Assembly: GCA_032158125.1 (NCBI GenBank)
Contig: JASKOT010000007.1
Span: 558,001 to 622,000, forward strand
Direction: 5' to 3'
DNA length: 64,000 bases
Source of the DNA: Papiliotrema nemorosa
Taxonomy: Eukaryota > Basidiomycota > Tremellomycetes > Tremellales > Rhynchogastremaceae
Within the stretch, counting starts at the first letter, position 1; each line of letters starts with the position of its first letter. Positions 45,879 to 56,408 of the stretch are shown one piece after another. A program made the translations under genes and the position numbers. The notes below the pieces were generated by a model, which did not search any database, was not told the origin of the DNA, and was given only the letters and a program-made list of their open reading frames with translations.

Positions 45879-47683
45879 ATGTCGACGTTCCACCCTACAA
45901 AACGAGACTTGCTTCTCGTCTTGTCATGTTTCCTCATCCTAGGTCTATTCCTCCAATTCGACTTTTCACTCAGATTCGACTATTCTCACCTACGCAATGG
46001 GGCGGGGAGGACCTATGATGATGGGCCTTGGCAGAGTGAAAAGGCGGCTAATAATGCCAAACATGCCAAGTTTTTGGAAGATGTCACGACGGGAGCCAAA
46101 GCGAGCGAAGGGAGGATCATCGCTGGCATGACCGAGGCAAAGGTCAAATGGGGTGAAGAAGGGGCCGTGCGAACAGAGGTGTTGGGTCATGCCCCAGGTA
46201 AGTTGATCATTTTGATTGTAAGGGTTGATCTGATCTACAGGATGGACAATATTCGATCAGGTGTATCTGTTCAATGGAACCTGGTTCATCGTCACGGACG
46301 AACCCTCGAGCATCCCCTTGTTACGGTTGATGATTTCGACGGGGAAGGAAATCTGGAACGACGAGGATTCGATCAAGGGACGGTAAGCTGTTTCGTCTAG
46401 CTGGACAATATTGTCATCTTACGCACAGTGAACCGACAGAAAAGGATATGCGAATCGTCTTCCCTTCTGAAGCCAAGAGATTATGGGGAAACTCTGCATC
46501 ACGCGTCTCTGGCACTACCTTCCTTGTCAACGATCCTCCTCAATTCCTCGACCACTACTACCAGTGAGCTATGACTTGCGTCTCTCAGGACTTTAATCTC
46601 ACGATCAGCTTTGCAGCCGAACTACTTGTCGGTTTATGGAGGACATATTCCTCGCTCGATCCCACCATCAACGCCAACGGACACACCCATCTTCCTTCCC
46701 CCTCTCGAATGATCATGCCTCATTGCGGTGCTGGTAAATGGAACGATTACGCCAAAATGAACTCTTTCCTCTCTCGAGCCATCTTCCCCTCCATGTCGTA
46801 CGAATACACCAACGATTTCCTTGACCGGGCCGATACCGGTCGAGCTTTCTTGTTCGAGCGAGTCATCTTCGCCGACCGAGCTGCGGCCTTCCGTGGACCT
46901 GAATTCGGCAAGACTTGGAGAACCGCCGCTGAGGCTGTGACTCTTTCCGCAAGCAAGTACTGGTGGTCGCCTCTGAGACGAAACCTGCTGGAGTTTGTTG
47001 GAGCAGGAAGCAACACGGATCTTCTCAGCGAAATCAACGGTGTTGGAGCAGAAGAGGACATTTTGCCCAGTGAAACCGATGTCGAAGCTCTCGAGGCGGA
47101 AGAGGGAGCCGTGGCCGATGATGAGGAGGCTCTCGAGGCGGTCGAGCAATCGCAAAGGCTCAAACATGCCGGAAAACCAGTCATCACCTATGTCAGCCGA
47201 CAAGATTGGGGACGACGAATGTTGAAAAAGGCAGATCACGAATCGCTCGTCAAGGAACTCGACGCCTTGGAAAAGAAGTACGGATGGGAAGTGAACATTG
47301 TTTCCATGGACAAGCTTTCTCGAGATGAGCAAATCCAATTGGCGGCCAGGACGACCATCATGATGGGTGTGCACGGTAATGGGTTGACCCATCTTTTGTG
47401 GATGAACGCCCAGAACCCTCGAGCGACAGTCATCGAGTTTTTCTTCCCTGGTGGTTTTGCCGAGGACTACGAGTTTACATCGAGAGCGCTTGGTATTCGA
47501 CATTATGGAGTTTGGGAGGGAGAGACATTTACCGCACCGGATACCCCTCAGGTCGCCTATCCCGATGGTTTCCAAGGCAACGAGATTCCCCTCAGTGAGC
47601 TGATCTCGATTCGGACGAGTGGTACAAAGCTGATGAGACAGACGGAAAAGTGGTTGCCGACCTCATTGTCGAAAGACTGTTAG
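45879..47683 (+). CDS. GT61/DUF563 glycosyltransferase
   Basis: Type II membrane enzyme of the family that includes plant beta-1,2-xylosyl- and arabinosyltransferases and EOGT. Exons 45879-46197, 46241-46382, 46429-46563 and 46609-47683 give 556 aa. A basic start is followed by a membrane anchor at about residues 10-28 (LLLVLSCFLILGLFLQF), then a luminal domain. Family features: HYYHFAAELLVGLWR near 195, the DUF563 core with ITYVSRQDWGRRML near 400, and the highly typical MGVHGNGLTHLLWM followed by VIEFFFPGGF. A Glu/Asp-rich insert (about residues 345-375) interrupts the domain. Introns are 43-46 nt. It probably acts in the Golgi on wall, capsule or protein glycans; sugar and linkage are unknown. 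Confidence 0.88.
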
Positions 47684-48613
47684 TCGACCGATTAGAGCGA
47701 GACGAGCCCGCCGAGGCGGTCGATCAAGAATGATCGATCTGCGCCCCGGTAACACTTCTCATCGACCCATCTTTGCATCTCATAGACGCCAACAGCAATA
47801 CAACGGACAATCAACGGTGTTCAACCGGCTTTCACGATAGAACTTACGACGCCTTTTACACTGTAGAAATAGACACGACAAGACTGCCGATACGATCGCA
47901 TCCACTTCGCCTTTTCATCTACCCTCCCCGTTGTCCAACATTTGTGTGCCGCCACACTATGAAATTCCGAATCTCTAGGATACTTTGTCTCACTTTGATC
48001 TGTCGGACGGATCCCACAACGATGACGCCGCATGTATAGAGCATTATGCGGGGAACCAAAGTCACAGCATGTTACTCTCTGTCTCAAGTTGTCCACAGCC
48101 TTCGGGGTCATATCGAGTCTTTCGGGTGGGGGCTGACGATGGCCAGTCTCGATTGAAATGTTCCACATTAATGCTCACGTCCCCTTGCTTTCATCACTTA
48201 TGGCTCCGTTCGAGATTCCTCTTCCCCTTTGCTGCCCTCAAAGACCGTCAACTATCGGCTGCTAACGGATGACGGATGATCTAGCTCAGCGAATCCCAGC
48301 GGAAGAGATACCGGAGAGCGAAGATCTACGTGCAAAAGAGATCTTGTCGACACAAAGTCAAACATCGCAATGCATGGTGAGACACTGGTGAGTCCAGATC
48401 TCAGACTGAAGGATACGGAACAAGGAGAACACTATGCCTTCGCACACGTCTCTTCCTGTTCCCCACTCCAAATCGTTCTCACATAGACACCTCTAGAAAC
48501 TCACATCTCAACCAGCGTGGGTGCTCCTCGACCAAGGTGTCGACCAGAGTCGAAAGGAATTCTGGTGATCGTACCTCGAGAGTGTTGCTCGAGAGGTATC
48601 TATAGGGTCCACG
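47684..48613. other. Intergenic region GT61 to DUF6534 gene
   Basis: There are 930 nt without a supported gene. Short ORFs on both strands lack splice partners or protein character. An upstream ATG at 48269 opens about 42 codons and was considered as a first exon of the next gene, but the ATG at 48614 splices in frame and fits better. Confidence 0.4.
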
Positions 48614-50925
48614 ATGGGCTATGACTCGCCCACGATCACGTATGGGAGGGGCAACTATACGCGGACCATGACTTACATGGAGGCGGTAAGCTGAGCCTCG
48701 CATCAACGGGTCTTGTCGTGGAGCTATTACGAACCGGTCCTGATAGTACAGTATGGCCCGCTCACGCTGGGAACTATGATAGGGTGGTTGATGACGGGCA
48801 TGATGCTTGTAAGTCCGCTTTATTGAACAGTACGAGTATTGACAAGTAGTGCGCCGTGAGTGACCAAATCTCCAATTTGTCCCGCCTGGCGAAGCCGACA
48901 TACTCTGATCGATACTCGAGCACGAAAAGTGACTGACCAAGCAAGGCATGGAGCTATTTCACGCATCAACCCAGAGACCGACTGATCATACGTCTGCTAG
49001 TGAGTTGGGTAGGGAATCATGGGTAAAAAAAGCTGATGGTCAGGTGGCAGTGAGCCTCCCTTGCCCTGCTCGCTATTCACTTGGGACTCATGCGGTATGA
49101 TACAAGCTGACAAGTTAGTTGACGGTGTTGATGTGCCTCACGACTATTATGCTCAAATCGGCGGGTCAAATCCTGTTGACGCTGTATCATCCCGGTGATC
49201 CAAGTTGGGTAAGCAAACCTACACACCTCTCTCTCTCAAGAATTCACTCCACTCCACCATCGGCCCTCGCCCTTTGCACTTTCAGTCTCACACCCACCTC
49301 TCACTGCTTCGTGCAACTTTGACCAGTACGCATGAGCTAAAGGCAGATTGTAAACGCACGCAAGAGACCGGCCATATGGCTCGGACCTTTGTTCAACGAT
49401 CTCACGACATGTACCGTTCAATCCATCTTGGCTCACCGTACCATCTCCTTTGCACGAGCAATGAGATGGTCGTATGGTCGTAAGATGGCCATGGGGTTTT
49501 GGATCATGGTGGGTCTGCTTGTCGGGGGCGTGTCGGTAGATTGGACTCTGGGTGTGGCATATCCCGTATACACCTATGTGAGTCACTAGGCGGCACACAG
49601 CTGCGCAACCAACTGAGGGACGGGCGTATAGCTGATTCTACATGTAGCTGGCTTTGAGAAATTAGTATGCTCCGTGCTGTGCATGGCTGGCTCGATCGAG
49701 GCTGACATATTGTGCTCGGGCGGTCAAGTATAATCGAACGAATATGAGGATATTCGTCAAGCTAGGATCGGCACAATCAGCCTCCTTCTTTGTGAGTCGT
49801 CCATCGTCTTGATGGATGTCCAGGTGAGGAGGGCTGATCAAAGGCCGTGGATGTGTTGTTGACCATCGCTATGACTGTCCAAATGTCAATGGCGAGGGTT
49901 AGTTCGGCACTAAACCTCGACCTCTCGCGCTATTTGAAAGCTGAGACTAGACCGGGTTTGCAGGCTCGAATGCAATTTTGGACTCGCTCATCTCGATTAC
50001 GATCCGGAATGGTCTGGCCGTATCGATATGTCAGATGATTCTTCTGATCTTATACCAAGCGACGTAAGTACCTCTTGGTCATGTCATCCAATGCGCCCAT
50101 CACTTCTTCGCGGTGTGCTGCTGTACAATGTCGCCACCTCGCTCGACCAACACGCTACCATCTGCGGTATAGGAGTGTCCGAGCTGACGCATCAGGTCGA
50201 CGTACTGGACAATCATCTTCCACAGTTGGATCGGCCATTTATACGTCCTCACACTGATAAGTATCCTCGTTCAACCTAAACGGGCACACGAGGCGTATCT
50301 CCGAGATGCAGAGAACCATCATCATCAACAACAACAACGACATGATCAAGACTCGCCGCACCAGGAAGACAAGAACCTGCAGCTCAATCCACCATTGACA
50401 ACGGGTATAAATATGGTTCGTCTCTCTCTCACTTCGAGCGGAGATAGACCTCGGGGAAATGATCAATCCGAGATCATCTCTTTATCAACCCGCACTTTAA
50501 TCTCCACACCGACCAAAACGACCTCTACGCTGATTTCGAGCGCTTCCTCCATCGGCATGATGTCCTCTCCTTCCAATCTTCGATGTCGCGCATGTGGCGC
50601 ATTCAAAGAGAACGAGGTGAGGAGTCCGAAGAGTCCTCGAGGGGGTTCAGGGATGGGAGAAAGGAGAGATAGCGGTTTGATAGGGTTCAGAGCTGCTCTG
50701 ATGGATCTCGAAGAGGTCTCTGACGATTCGCATAGTATGGCTGTCGATGGAGGTCAAGCTGCAGATGTGGTACAGGAGGACGATGAATGTGGAGAGGGTA
50801 GGGCTGGACTTGTAGCGAGTCAAAATGGAGCGCGGTTGCATAGAGGTCGTATGGGTCCAGCAGACGCAGGAGAAATCGGCTTGGGTCTGGAACTAGGCTC
50901 ATTCGCTACACCGCATACTACTTGA
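48614..50925 (+). CDS. DUF6534-type multi-pass membrane protein
   Basis: Nine exons: 48614-48685, 48752-48808, 48946-48999, 49119-49208, 49347-49577, 49729-49791, 49844-49901, 49964-50063 and 50196-50925; 484 aa. The reconstruction gives seven hydrophobic segments in the order of the basidiomycete DUF6534 family: YGPLTLGTMIGWLMTGMML, then LLTVLMCLTTIMLKSAGQ, GPLFNDLTTCTVQSILAHR, MAMGFWIMVGLLVGGVSV, SFFAVDVLLTIAMTVQ, NGLAVSICQMILLILYQ and WIGHLYVLTLISILVQPKR. A long cytosolic tail follows, with a His/Gln run, Ser/Thr stretches and CRACGAFKENE. Introns are longer than in the neighbours (52-151 nt). The seventh donor (GTTCGG at 49902) is weak, so that junction is less sure. DUF6534 proteins have no known function; a receptor-like topology is suggested only by the helix count. 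Confidence 0.78.
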
Positions 50926-51123
50926 TGAGACGTCCCTTGTAACGCTTCACAGCGAACAGGTGACCTGCCATTCATTTTTCCCACTCATCGGATCGGAAGG
51001 AGTATCCAATGCGCCTCTTGATCTGTCGACTGACTGTATTCTAGTCATCTGTGATTTTGCAAGCAGCACACTTCTATCATCCACATGCATATGATCATGA
51101 TCCACCTACAACGACCCGACTGA

Positions 51124-53172
51124 TCAATCATCATCCCAGTGACCCGACTGTTTGGGCGGTGCAATACCCGCCTGTTTGCTGACAATGATACTATCCACCT
51201 TTAAGACTGAAATCGCAGCTTCCGTCGCCAACTTGATGGCCCAATCCTTCGAGGCATACGAATCAAACACCCCACTCTCTTTTGTAGATTTTACTCCATC
51301 CGTCTCGCTTTCGATATCCACCCCTGCATCGAGATGTCCATCCCCGTGCGCCTTGTACAGTGCACTAACGACGTCTTCGGCTGGTAGACCCGCGTTCTCG
51401 GCCAGTGTTCGAGGGATGACTTCGAGTGATTCCGCCCATCTCTTGATGGAATGTTGAGCCAATCCTGCCGTCTTACCACCAAACGTGGTGATCCTCTTGG
51501 CGAGCTCAATCTCTGTCGCTCCCGCTCCAGGGACCAATCGACCATCTCGCATAAGAATTCGGACAGTGTTGATACCATCGTCCAAGGATCGCTCAAGATC
51601 GTCCAGGTAGTTTGCCGTAGCTCCACGTAGAACTATCGTCGCCGTTCGAGTCTTTTCACCTTCTTCTTGTCGCAATACCGTCACTCGATCTCCACCGATT
51701 TCCACAGTCTCAAATACATCAACCATACCCGCTTCTTCGGGTGTTGGCGCACCGAGTCGAGCGAGAGGCGTAGCACCGACGACTCGGCATAATCGACGCA
51801 GATCGAATTTTGACAAGACTTTGATGACTCCAATGTTCATTCGGTTCAGGTAATGTAAAGCGAGGTCTCCGATACCTGATCCGGCGACAATGAGCTTGAC
51901 TCCAGAGTCGGCAATCTCTTTAAAGTACTACTCGTCAGTACTAATAGCCCTTCTCCGAGCCGAGATAGACCCACCCCCTCTAGTTGTTTCTCCTCCCCCT
52001 GAGTAAAGTTCAACAACTCGTCGGCCTTTTTCAACAAAACTGTCCCCTTGGTCTCCGTCTGCGAGATGTCCAAACCACAAGTGTACACCGCGACCTTGGC
52101 TTTCGTGGCGTTCTTGACGATACCTAAACGTCAACTACCATCCCGTCCGAATCCAGAGTAGACAGTTGAGCCCACCTTCTGGCTCTCGACCAAAGACCAT
52201 TCCTCGGACGACTCGACTGGCATCCAATCCCCCTCCTAGCACTTTGACCACTCGGACTGAATCCACGTTGAAATCTCTGGGGTTCTTGGGCATGATAGCC
52301 AACGCTGCTTCCGCTACCAAGTTTGACAAGATCTCCTCTGATCCCGGTTGTTTCGATGCAAGGGAGGAAGAGACGGCAGCGGCGAGTTGGGCTTGATCAG
52401 GGAGAGGTGAGGATGTAACGGATTGTGATACGAGAGCTGAGAGATCAGAATGAGCACAATCAATGTCGCGGGGAGAGGTGATCGTCAAAGTCCCATGAGG
52501 CGGGTCTCACTCACCCTCGAGTTCCTCTCGTCCCTTGGCAATGGCCATTTCGTACCCCAAAATCACATCGCTAGGATGTAAACCCATAGTCAAGAGATGC
52601 TCTGATCGCTTGAGGAGTTCTCCCGCAAAGATCAAGACGAGATTCGTCGCATCTCCCATCTATCATCAGTAACATCCCCAGCTCAATATCCTGGGATAAC
52701 CCACCTCGGTCTCTTGGGCTGTACTGGCCATGACCAACAATTTGGCAGCGGGATGAGCGACCTCGATTTCTCTGATGATGGTGGCTGCGTCTGAAGTGAC
52801 AAACAGTCTACCCAGATGGTTGATAATGAGCTTGTTTCGACCTATCCATCAGTTCTGCTTCAACCATTCCGAGTGGTATGGTGTCAAAAGCCGAGAGGTG
52901 GACCCACCATTTGGACCGAAAGAAGTTCGAACGATTTCGCTCAGTTCTCCAACCGCTGCGATATTCCTCAAGACAGCTTCTTCCAATCCAGACATGTGCT
53001 ACACATCAGCTCGTGCTTCGTGCTTTCTTGACTCGTGGTCGCAGTTCAACCGACTGCGAGATTCGAGCTGAGGCGCATGGAAGGTTGATCGAGGTCAAGG
53101 AGTTTGGGTGCTCACCTTGTAGCCCGCCTTGAAAAGGTCTGGACCTCCAGCTTTTGGGACTTTCAACGACAT
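51124..53172 (-). CDS. CCT8: T-complex protein 1 subunit theta
   Basis: One of eight subunits of the cytosolic CCT/TRiC chaperonin, which folds actin, tubulin and WD40 proteins. Exons 53116-53172, 52908-52998, 52705-52841, 52515-52659, 52176-52436, 51975-52123 and 51124-51927 give 547 aa, the expected length. It starts MSLKVPKAGGPDLFKAGYK and continues EAVLRNIAAVGELSEIVRTSFGPNGRNKL, both typical of theta. The nucleotide-site motif is GDATN instead of GDGTT; variation at this position occurs in Cct8 subunits, and the Asp is kept. TIVLRGATANYLDDLERSLDD and LVPGAGATEIELAKRI complete the equatorial signatures. Introns are 45-117 nt. The last 15 residues are acidic. Confidence 0.95.
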
Positions 53173-53459
53173 GTCTCCTCGATCACTTGGGGTTTCAGAG
53201 CAAGATCAAGCAGAAGCGATATGAAGGTTGAAAGGTGTAGAATGCTCTGACCACCCTCGTTACCGTTCAAATGGAATTTCCAGAGAAACACGACGAAAAC
53301 GCGTCGACAAGAGTGGCGGATTATAGGGGCAAAAATCGAAATGACTATACAAAATGCTCCACACGGAATCGAACGCTACATGGGATTTTGGTATGCTGCA
53401 ACGTTTTGCATCAGTCCAGACTACTCGATACAGTGGAAGAGTCGGCCCAGCTCCCGTGT

Positions 53460-55784
53460 CTACGCCTTGGCAACAAGATCAATCTCGAGGATGTTCTGTT
53501 GATCAGTACTGCAGTACTCTTCCACAAGTAAAATTATGCCCACCTTGCCATTGCGGATTTCGTCAAGACTGGGCATAATGTCCAATCGCATGAGCTCCGA
53601 CGCTTTGGCCACGATGGGGTCCCGTTGCATCGAGGCGACAGCAGTGACCTTGCCGTCCTTGGCTTGATAGGTGACAAACTGGATATCAGCATGGGTACTC
53701 TATCGCGTTGACTCACCTTGAGCTCCTCAATGTTTCCGTCCGTGTAGGTATCGTCGAATCCGGCACCGGTACCGAGGTATCGCAATCCTTTACCAACACT
53801 TGACCAGAAGATGGGGATCTTGGAGTATTCGACCTGATCATTCGGCTTGGTGATGTTATGCGCGACCTCTCGTCCCTGCTCATCAATACTTACCTACGAG
53901 GTGGGCCTTAGTCACTTACATGGTTACCAGCAACATTCCAGTGTTCGACTCGTCGTTGGAATTTCTGCGGGTATTGAACATAATGCGCAATATCTCCGAT
54001 GGCGTAAATGTTCTTGTGTCCAGGCACTCGCAAGTACTCGTCAGTCTTAATTCCTCCATCGTCTTCGAGCTTGAATCCGGAATCTTTGAGGAATTTGGTG
54101 GCTGGAGCGACACCGGTTCCCATGATGACCAGGTTGGCCGGGAGGGGATCCTGGCCCTTGAGTTGGACCGATCCTGCGTGTCCCGAGTTGGATTCTGGGC
54201 CGTAAGCATCTATGCTCATTCTACAGTGATAGCCTTGCTTACCAGCCGGAAGGATCTTCTCGACGCCAGCTTGCATGATAAACTTGATACCTTGCTTCTT
54301 CATGTTCTGCCGTCAGCACAGACTCGCTCATCATAGCTCACCTCCATGATGGCCTTTCCAATCTCTTTACCCAAAATAGCCTCGAAGGGAATCTCATCCA
54401 TCCCTACAAGGGTGATACTCTTCGGCTCCTTCTTCAACAAGGCCGCGGCAACCTCCATCGAGATGAAGCTGGTTCCGATGAGAACGATCTCAGATTCTTT
54501 GGTGACGAGCGAGTTGATAGTCTTGGTGTCTTCGATGAAACGCAATGTGACGACACCGTCGAGGTCTGCGCCTGGAATGGGGATCTTCTTTGGCTTGGCT
54601 CCGGGAGAGAGGACGAGATGGTCGTATTTGATGGTGGAGCCCGAAGAGGTGGTCACGGTTTGCTCTTCCGCGTTGACCTTGGTGACCGACTACCGCGTCA
54701 GCTGCCCGTATTGATCGATGAGAGGGTCATACGGTTCCGGGGTGGAAGTCGACGCCAAAGTCATCCTTGAGCTCTTGTGGCTTCCTCCACTCGACCTTTT
54801 CAGCATTGTCCACGAGTCCCTTGGACAGCTTGGTTCTGCAATCAGCTTTGACACCTCGAATTGCCCGACTGCATACCTATCGATTGGGGCGTAGTTCTCC
54901 TCCGAGATGAGTACGATATCACCTTGGTAGTTGTTCTACCTGTCAGCCCCATTCCGAACATTCCGATCAGAGCTCACCATCCTCAAACTCTCAACGGTAT
55001 GAATACCTCCTGATCCTCCACCGACAATGACCACAGTCTCATTGGTGTGTTCTTTGGCGGTTCGGGATTTAGGTACAATTCGACCAACTTTCGACTTGAC
55101 CTCTTTCTCACTGGCCTTGACGACAATTTTGCCGTCTCGCTCGGTCGCAGAGAAAGACCAGAGAGAATCGAGTCCTGGTGCATCTTCAATATCACCTGTA
55201 CAGACGTTGAAGCAGGCTGAGAGTCAACTTCACGGGCTGATCTGTGAACGAGATAGCTGACCTCCGTGCCAGGGGCAGACAACTCGGCCGTCTTGCGACA
55301 AAACACCCTCTGATGATCAGCTGAGATGATGACAACGAGAGATAGCTCACTCTCGAGCGGTGCACCGTACTATAAAGTCAGCGGAGCCCATTAAGTACAA
55401 ATTACCACTTACATGGGTGCAAAAGGCCGAAGTGGCATACTATCTCGTTCAGCCGACGTCTGTCAACGGAAGGGTGTGGTGATGACATACCACTTGACCC
55501 TTGACCTTTGAGAGCAAGACCTTTCCACCGAAAGCATCGACGGCTTTGCTAATCACTCAGCCGGACTCTTGATCCAAAAGGTGGACCCACTGTTGCCCAT
55601 CTTTGAGTTCACTCGAATCGAGGACTTCCAGCTCTTTCACATCGGACAAAGCTTCTTGGAATCCAGAAAGCAAAGACATCTTGCGGAACGATGCAGTGGG
55701 TATTCGGGATGCAATGAATCGAAGTGTGCGGCTGGGAGTGGTATATGTTCTAATTTGCCTACTGAATATAGACCTCAAGGACAT
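53460..55784 (-). CDS. Rieske-domain AIF-type FAD/NAD(P) oxidoreductase (AIFM3/NFRL-like)
   Basis: Thirteen exons (55591-55784, 55491-55548, 55413-55439, 55351-55369, 55262-55309, 54978-55216, 54877-54935, 54733-54835, 54342-54689, 53920-54306, 53717-53875, 53544-53678, 53460-53495) give 603 aa. Residues 1-35 are basic and hydroxylated without acids (MSLRSIFSRQIRTYTTPSR), a probable mitochondrial presequence; starting at Met36 would give a cytosolic form. A Rieske [2Fe-2S] domain follows: Cys91-x-His93 (FCTHYGAPLEKG) and Cys111-x2-His114 ([20 protein letters not shown]). Next come the FAD site VVIVGGGSGGIHTVESL near 175, an NAD(P) site with IGTSFISMEVAAALL near 315, and the second FAD motif IYAIGDIA near 468. 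This is the domain order of AIFM3. Box 1 of the Rieske site is divided between a 27-nt and a 19-nt exon. Substrate and redox partner are unknown. Confidence 0.92.
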
Positions 55785-56408
55785 GTACCGTTTGACAAAG
55801 GTATATAAGTGAGGTGTACGGTGGTGTAGAGGATGTCTAGGTGTGGAGGTGACGATCGGACGAGGGACCAATGACGTTTGCGGCTTTACGCGACGAGGCA
55901 GCCAATACAACAAAGGGCACGTTCACAACGTGTGTGCCGACTCTGGAAGGTGTGCATGCATGAGAACAGGTAGGAATGACAGTTGTCTGGTCAGTTCTAG
56001 GCGGTGTGAGTTTTACTCGTCATTCGGTAGTGGTCCAGTTGCCCCAGTCGCTACCAAATTCTATTCTAACTTCGACTGACCGCAATCCGACGAGCCGGCG
56101 TGAGGGTCCCCTTGTCTCCACTCTCTCCTACACTTGCGCTGCCGTTCAGTCAAGTAACAGTCCACATTGAGCCTGCTATGAAACTCATCTGTCCATCCGT
56201 CAGAGTTCCCTCTGCAATACAATCTGGCAGGATAGCAGACACCTTCCCCCTCATGATCTGATCACGTGTTTCTGGCAATTTTCGGATCCGATCCACCCCA
56301 CGTTTGCGATCCTAGACGACCTCCACTCGACGAGGCTCCTTGCGACTGGTCATCCTTGTCAAGTACCACAATCATCCCCCCTACCACGCCCACCACACGG
56401 CGACTACA
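55785..56408. promoter_or_regulatory. Divergent promoter region, AIF-type gene and SQS1
   Basis: These 624 nt lie between the two start codons. A GTATATAAG stretch at about 55800 is close to the AIF-type start. The last 100 nt before SQS1 are rich in CCAC/CATC. No gene is supported inside. Confidence 0.4.

Noticed and set aside
48269..48380. Possible first exon of the DUF6534 gene
   Set aside because: The ATG at 48614 has a clean GTAAGC donor and joins in frame to the first helix; the upstream piece is not needed.
53340..53400. tRNA-like stretch on the minus strand with GTTCGATTC
   Set aside because: The T-arm stem does not pair and no acceptor, D or anticodon arms can be drawn.
53894..53919. 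A 26-nt intron in the Rieske-AIF gene
   Set aside because: The TAG at its end is followed by a better CAG 18 nt further on; using that gives a normal 44-nt intron and keeps the frame.
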